64,000 nucleotides of DNA from Companilactobacillus hulinensis. Its GTDB lineage: Bacteria > Bacillota > Bacilli > Lactobacillales > Lactobacillaceae. The first letter of the stretch is position 1; the number at the start of each line of letters is the position of its first letter. This document shows positions 59,651-64,000 of the stretch, in pieces. Position numbers and translations under genes: made by a program. Under the pieces are notes generated by a model that had not been told where the DNA came from, did not search any database, and saw only the letters and a list, made by a program, of their open reading frames with translations. The stretch is taken from contig NZ_RHOO01000003.1 of NCBI RefSeq assembly GCF_003946555.1, forward strand, positions 1-64,000, read 5' to 3'.

Positions 59651-59853
59651 ATTACCTTGTTTTGTAGTTTGTCATAGTTCTTTTTATAAATAGTCTTACG
59701 ATTATATTTGTAGATTAGAAAGACTGCCGTAAATACCAAAATGCCTAGTGAAAAGATATCCAATGAGGGATTGTCTGTATAAAGCATTTTGAACCACACG
59801 ACCACTGCTGCCACTAATCCAAAGGAGATAAGATAACTGAGCCATCTAAACAT
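59644..59853 (-). CDS. Small membrane protein downstream of cydC
   Basis: 69 residues from the ATG at 59853, which follows GGTGGTGAT. Two membrane helices (about 4-23 and 34-52) and a basic C-terminal tail. No family recognised. It lies 70 bases after the cydC stop on the same strand, with no terminator between, so it is probably the last gene of the cyd operon. Too long and with too many helices to be a CydX-type subunit. Confidence 0.6.
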   Translation of the reverse strand: MFRWLSYLISFGLVAAVVVWFKMLYTDNPSLDIFSLGILVFTAVFLIYKYNRKTIYKKNYDKLQNKVIK

Positions 59854-59923
59854 TTTGATCACCACCAATACTTTTTATTGGCGCAAATATACTACCTTTG
59901 CCTAGGATAATCAATGCATTTAA

Positions 59924-61663
59924 CTACAAACCTTGGTCCATTTTGTATAGTTCACGAAAATGCTCGTTGTTCTCATATAAGTCATGCGGTGCACCTTGCA
60001 TTTCTATCTCTTCAGAATTCATAAAGATAACATGGTCAACATGATTTATTCCTTGTAGATGATGTGTTACCCAGATAATCGTCTTATCTTGTAAAACATC
60101 GAAGAAAGTAGTCAGCAGGTCATTTTCGGTGATTGGATCCAGACCGACAGTTGGTTCATCAAGTAATACGACTGGTGCATCTTGAAGTAGAATTCTGGCT
60201 AAGGCTAGACGTTCTTGTTCACCACCGGAGAAGTTAGAACCATTTTCACCAACCAATGTGTTGTATCCGTCAGGAAGTGATTCTACTAAACTCTTGAGTC
60301 CAACTTTTTCGAGTGCTGATTTAACTTCGGAGTCCGACTTCTTTTCGTTACCAAGACGAACATTATTCATAACGCTAGTATTGAATAAAAATGGTTTTTG
60401 ATTCAATACGGAAAAAATCCGTTCACGATGTTCTTGAATTTGTTGGATATCGTAATCATTAACTTTGATAGAGCCCTTTTGTGGTTTAAGGTCTCCCAAA
60501 ATCAGTTGTAAGATAGTAGTTTTACCGATACCGCTAGGTCCTAATAAAGCAACCTTTTGACCTTTTTTGATGTTCTGAGTAAAGTTTTTGATCAAAACAG
60601 GTGAGTCTTCGTCATATTCAAAATCAATATTGTCGATTTTGATCTCTTGAAATTCTTTTGGATTGAGGTCTATTTGTTCTGGAAGGTCAGAGACAACAGG
60701 CTTCAATGAGTTCAAACGAATAATTGAATCACGGTATTCGGGCCATTCTTCATATCCTTGACTCACCGGAATGAATGTCTCCGATAGTGGGAAGAGGCAA
60801 AGAACGACGGCCGAAACGAAGTTGGCCTGTTCTTGTCCGTTGGTCATTGTCAAATTAGTGAAGACAATGAAGCAAATGGCAATACCTGCGAATATCAATT
60901 GTAAGAACAGATCACGATTTCTTCTAAATGACTTGGATTTGTTCTTAGAAATATTTAGTTCATTAATATTTTTGGCTGATAAATTTTTAAAGTCTTTTTG
61001 ACGACCGGAGATGATCCAATCATCAGCTCCTAAAATATTATCAGTCAAATTAGTATAAAGGTCAGCCTTGATCTGTTTTTGGCGCTCACGACGGGCGCTC
61101 TCAATCGCTACAGATGCTAGTGGTACGATCAGAACTTCAATGGCCAGTAGTAGGAATACAAAGAATCCAAAAGCTGGATTATAAATTCCTAGTACCAGTG
61201 ACCCAATAATTGTTAGCAAATATGAAATAACTGTTGGAAAAACAGTTCTCAGGTATAAGTTCTGTAGATGACTGATATCTTCAGATAATAATCCCATGAT
61301 ATCGCCGGTTTTGTGATGTTCATTTAGGAATGCAGCATCACTTTCAAGCGTTGTATATAGTCTAGTTCTCAAATTGGAAGTGACACGCAATACCCAATTG
61401 TGACTTTTCAGTCGTTCGATGTATTTGAAGGTTGGACGACCAATACCAAAGGCACGAGTTAAAAGAATCGGTATATAGATTAGAAGAATATTGACTGGGT
61501 GTGTGGCGGCCTTGTCAATTGTATAACCCGATGTGAACATCAAAGCTGATGCACAGATCGATGTAACCAGACCTAGTAATAGAACGGTGATCAGCAGACC
61601 CTTATATTGTTTAACATAAGGTTTGACCCAGGTGTCGCCCTTAAAAGTCTTAAAGAAGTTCAT
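59924..61663 (-). CDS. cydC: Heterodimeric ABC exporter for cytochrome bd assembly, CydC-type half (E. coli naming)
   Basis: 579 residues from the ATG at 61663 (GAGGTGATC upstream); a GTG at 61672 is in frame. Six membrane helices in the first 310 residues, then the ATPase with Walker A GPSGIGKTT, signature FSGGEQERLALARI and Walker B VVLLDEPTVGLD. It pairs with the upstream half to export thiol compounds needed to assemble cytochrome bd. The start overlaps the end of the upstream gene by 14 bases. In Bacillus the two names are used the other way round. Confidence 0.9.
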   Translation of the reverse strand: MNFFKTFKGDTWVKPYVKQYKGLLITVLLLGLVTSICASALMFTSGYTIDKAATHPVNILLIYIPILLTRAFGIGRPTFKYIERLKSHNWVLRVTSNLRTRLYTTLESDAAFLNEHHKTGDIMGLLSEDISHLQNLYLRTVFPTVISYLLTIIGSLVLGIYNPAFGFFVFLLLAIEVLIVPLASVAIESARRERQKQIKADLYTNLTDNILGADDWIISGRQKDFKNLSAKNINELNISKNKSKSFRRNRDLFLQLIFAGIAICFIVFTNLTMTNGQEQANFVSAVVLCLFPLSETFIPVSQGYEEWPEYRDSIIRLNSLKPVVSDLPEQIDLNPKEFQEIKIDNIDFEYDEDSPVLIKNFTQNIKKGQKVALLGPSGIGKTTILQLILGDLKPQKGSIKVNDYDIQQIQEHRERIFSVLNQKPFLFNTSVMNNVRLGNEKKSDSEVKSALEKVGLKSLVESLPDGYNTLVGENGSNFSGGEQERLALARILLQDAPVVLLDEPTVGLDPITENDLLTTFFDVLQDKTIIWVTHHLQGINHVDHVIFMNSEEIEMQGAPHDLYENNEHFRELYKMDQGL

Positions 61664-63395
61664 TTTGATCACCTCGCATATTAGAAATTAATTGACTGTA
61701 AGCACCGTTATGGTCAGCTAGTTCTTCAGGCGTACCTTGTTCAGCAATCTGACCATTATTCATAACGATGACATAGTCCATTTCCTGAATCCAATGCAGA
61801 CGATGCGTTGCAAAGATTACAAGATGATCCTTGAAGAGTTCTTCCATTGGTTTCTTCAATGCATATTCAGTTTCGATATCTAGATGGGCAGTTGGCTCAT
61901 CAAAAATAAGGACGTGACGGTCATTAGCCAAGAAAGCACGGGCCAACATGATCCTTTGTTGCTGTCCTCCAGAGATACCTCGTCCACCTTCACCGATTAC
62001 CGTATGATAACCAAGTGATAATGTATTGATGAAATCAGTTAAACCAGCTTTTGTAGCGGCTGATTCGACTTCTTCTTCAGTAGCATCTGGTTTGTAAAAG
62101 GCAATATTTTCAGCAATTGTTCCGGCAAATAAATATGGTGATTGTGGTAAGAAAGTCAGTTCATTTTGCCATGCACGCTGTTTGAAATGTTTAACTCTTT
62201 GTCCATTTATCGTTATAACGCCACTGTCTGGAGTTAGGAATCCACCTAAGGCACGAATTAAAGTGGTTTTACCAGATCCGGATTTACCGATGACGCCGAT
62301 ATTCTTGTATCCTGACAGTTTCAATCTATCAATATCAAGGCTAGAGTCAATGTTACTTTGATCTCTCGAATAATTGAAAACAAGATTCTTAATATCAACT
62401 TCAGATTTTTCGTTCCATTTGAAGTTTGTGAACGTATCTTCTTTAGCAGTATCTTTGTAATTCAAAATTTCAAAAATAGAGTTGAGAGCATTCTTACCGT
62501 TCAAAGTGGCATGATAATCACTTGAAAAGTCACGTAGCGGTAGGAAATACTCTGGAGCTAAAATTAGTGTTACCAATGCAGGGAACAGTGGGAAGTCGTT
62601 ATTGATCAGACCGAGTCCTAAGAATACGGCTAAGATGGCAATTCCCAGAGTTGTAAGCCAATCTAGTGCAAATGTCGATAGAATGGCAATCCGAAGAGTA
62701 TTCATCGTACGACGACGATATTCGTCACTGACGGTGTAAATATTCTTGGCATAACGCTTGCTTAATCCCAACATTTTCAAAGTGGGTAAACCACGTAAGG
62801 CATCTAGGAAGTGGTTGGAGAGAATCGTGTATTGGTGATATTGTGCATCAGCTTTGGCTTGTGCTGCCAGACCTAAGATGATCATGAACAAGATGACCAA
62901 TGGAACTATAACGGTCAATGTTATTCCTGATGCCAAGTTTTGCATGTAAATATATACTAGCAAGACTGGAGGAATAATCGACATGTTCATTAATTTGGTA
63001 AAAATAAGTTTGAAGTAGTTCTCAATTAAATCAATTCCATCTAATGATGAGGTAACTAAGTTACCAGTACCTTCCTCAGAAATCATTGATGGTCCCGATG
63101 TATAAACTTTATCAAGTAAGCGGGAACGAATTTCTTCGGAAGTATTTTCTGCATAATTTTCAACGATTTTGTTATTTATCCAATTAAAGCAATGACGTAA
63201 TATAAAGGCTACTGCGAATAACGACATTGGCATAATAATTGTCTGTAATGACTTTTGTTCCCACGAGTTTACAAGTGCTTCGGCTAAATACTTACCTTGG
63301 AATAATATAGCAAATGCTTGCAAGAGGGTTAGTCCTGCAAGCATTATGAATAGTTTCTTTGTTCCCGGTAAGCTTAATAATCGCTTATCGATCAT
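61650..63395 (-). CDS. cydD: Heterodimeric ABC exporter for cytochrome bd assembly, CydD-type half (E. coli naming)
   Basis: 581 residues. Six membrane helices (about 1-320), then Walker A GKSGSGKTTLI, signature GISGGQQQRIMLARAF and Walker B VLIFDEPTAHLD. The extended GEGGRGISGGQQQR linker is typical for CydD. Begins directly after the TAA of cydB, so translation is coupled. Called CydC in Bacillus nomenclature. Confidence 0.9.
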   Translation of the reverse strand: MIDKRLLSLPGTKKLFIMLAGLTLLQAFAILFQGKYLAEALVNSWEQKSLQTIIMPMSLFAVAFILRHCFNWINNKIVENYAENTSEEIRSRLLDKVYTSGPSMISEEGTGNLVTSSLDGIDLIENYFKLIFTKLMNMSIIPPVLLVYIYMQNLASGITLTVIVPLVILFMIILGLAAQAKADAQYHQYTILSNHFLDALRGLPTLKMLGLSKRYAKNIYTVSDEYRRRTMNTLRIAILSTFALDWLTTLGIAILAVFLGLGLINNDFPLFPALVTLILAPEYFLPLRDFSSDYHATLNGKNALNSIFEILNYKDTAKEDTFTNFKWNEKSEVDIKNLVFNYSRDQSNIDSSLDIDRLKLSGYKNIGVIGKSGSGKTTLIRALGGFLTPDSGVITINGQRVKHFKQRAWQNELTFLPQSPYLFAGTIAENIAFYKPDATEEEVESAATKAGLTDFINTLSLGYHTVIGEGGRGISGGQQQRIMLARAFLANDRHVLIFDEPTAHLDIETEYALKKPMEELFKDHLVIFATHRLHWIQEMDYVIVMNNGQIAEQGTPEELADHNGAYSQLISNMRGDQNELL

Positions 63396-64000
63396 TTAAT
63401 ATTTCACCGTATTTTCTCTTGGATTGATTCTCTTAGTAAAGAGTGTGTATGACCAAATAAAGTAGATAGCTACGATTGGTACCAATATAGCAGCAACGAT
63501 AGTCATGATCGTTAATGTGTATTGTGAGTTAGCAGCATCTTTGATCAAAATACTGTGTGCAGGGTTTGTAGCAATCATTACACGTGGGAATAATCCGTTG
63601 AATAGAAGAACGATAACCGTGCTGAGTGATAATCCACTACCAGCAAAGCTCCAGCCTTCTCTGTCCTTTAATACTCCGTAGTAGCCAAGAAGTGAGAAGA
63701 GAACGATTAGAACTGTGATAAATAATGATGAACCAAATCTCTTAGTAAAGAAGTCTGTTTGGAAGAATACCAATACTGCGAAGACTACTTCACCTAAGAA
63801 AAGGATTGGGTAAAGAATTTGATTGAGCTTGCGAGCACGTTCACGAAGTGGACCTTCTATTCTTAGTCTGATGAAGTTCAATCCATGGACTAATGATAGA
63901 AGTGTACCAGCGACACCTCCGACGACTGATAGTAAGTTAACAACGTCGAAGAATTTTGGAAAGGCATCACCATTAGCGTTCATAGGAATACCTTGAACCA
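63396..64000 (-). CDS. cydB: Cytochrome bd ubiquinol oxidase subunit II, C-terminal part (runs off the window)
   Basis: The last 200 residues are present; the frame stays open through the window edge (VQGIPMNANGDAFPKFFDVVNLL), so the true start lies beyond 64000. A methionine at 63983 is internal. About six membrane helices, including the SVVGGVAGTLLSLVHGLNFIRLR segment and the C-terminal IYFIWSYTLFTKRI. With CydA it reduces oxygen with quinol electrons. cydA is expected just outside. The oxidase needs heme, which lactobacilli usually take from outside. Confidence 0.92.
   Translation of the reverse strand, partial: VQGIPMNANGDAFPKFFDVVNLLSVVGGVAGTLLSLVHGLNFIRLRIEGPLRERARKLNQILYPILFLGEVVFAVLVFFQTDFFTKRFGSSLFITVLIVLFSLLGYYGVLKDREGWSFAGSGLSLSTVIVLLFNGLFPRVMIATNPAHSILIKDAANSQYTLTIMTIVAAILVPIVAIYFIWSYTLFTKRINPRENTVKY

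Overview
The window is a low-GC Firmicutes chromosome segment centred on the replication origin. Gene order (rpmH-rnpA-yidC-mnmE-mnmG to one side of dnaA; dnaN-yaaA-recF-gyrB-gyrA-rpsF-ssb-rpsR-gdpP-rplI-dnaB-purA to the other), AT-rich codon use, strong AGGAGG-type ribosome binding sites, a heme-dependent cytochrome bd operon and a type II-A CRISPR system all point to a member of the Lactobacillaceae. A Companilactobacillus-like species is my guess, but it cannot be proved from this sequence alone.

Layout. Positions 1-11,170 hold accessory and envelope genes: an ABC-F ATPase, a LytR-CpsA-Psr wall ligase, a split threonine/serine exporter, an amino acid permease, and a class A penicillin-binding protein in operon with a membrane coiled-coil protein. 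The left edge carries what looks like the promoter and hairpin leader of a transcript leaving the window, possibly an rRNA operon. Positions 11,171-26,859 are the leftward replication module on the minus strand, broken by terminators into purA/dnaB/rplI/gdpP, rpsR/ssb/rpsF, gyrA/gyrB/recF/yaaA and dnaN/dnaA blocks. oriC is bipartite: at least eight DnaA boxes lie between dnaA and rpmH, and two more boxes plus a DnaA-trio-like CTA run and an AT-rich stretch lie between dnaA and dnaN. Positions 27,365-32,236 are the rightward ribosome/tRNA-modification block.

Positions 32,300-37,700 hold small regulatory and metabolic genes: a WYL regulator with a divergent GyrI-like protein, an oxidoreductase flanked by two parS-like sites, nagB with a NagR-like operator, and an alpha/beta hydrolase fold protein lacking its catalytic serine. 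Positions 37,756-45,195 are a complete type II-A CRISPR-Cas locus on the minus strand (cas9-cas1-cas2-csn2-array, 19 repeats). Its tracrRNA gene sits between cas9 and cas1 and is transcribed the opposite way.

Positions 45,284-64,000 hold an isochorismatase-type hydrolase, Kup potassium uptake, a DUF1003 protein, an ammonium transporter, type II NADH dehydrogenase, a TetR/antiporter pair, a GtrB-like glycosyltransferase, a large coiled-coil protein of unknown job, acetate kinase, MenA, a polyprenyl diphosphate synthase and the cydBDC part of a cytochrome bd operon. NADH dehydrogenase, MenA, the prenyl chain synthase and cytochrome bd together form a short quinone-dependent respiratory chain.

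Points I find most worth a second look: the antisense-oriented tracrRNA with a canonical promoter and SpyCas9-type bulge; the 31-bp gap serving as CRISPR leader; a 94-nt near-perfectly paired element between dnaB and purA; the parS sites, two of them inside a direct repeat around one gene; the nucleophile-less hydrolase; an in-frame stop in a DUF1801 gene; and the coiled-coil protein at 54,391-56,316, whose C-terminal half resembles the beta-rich part of wall glycosyltransferases but has no catalytic domain.
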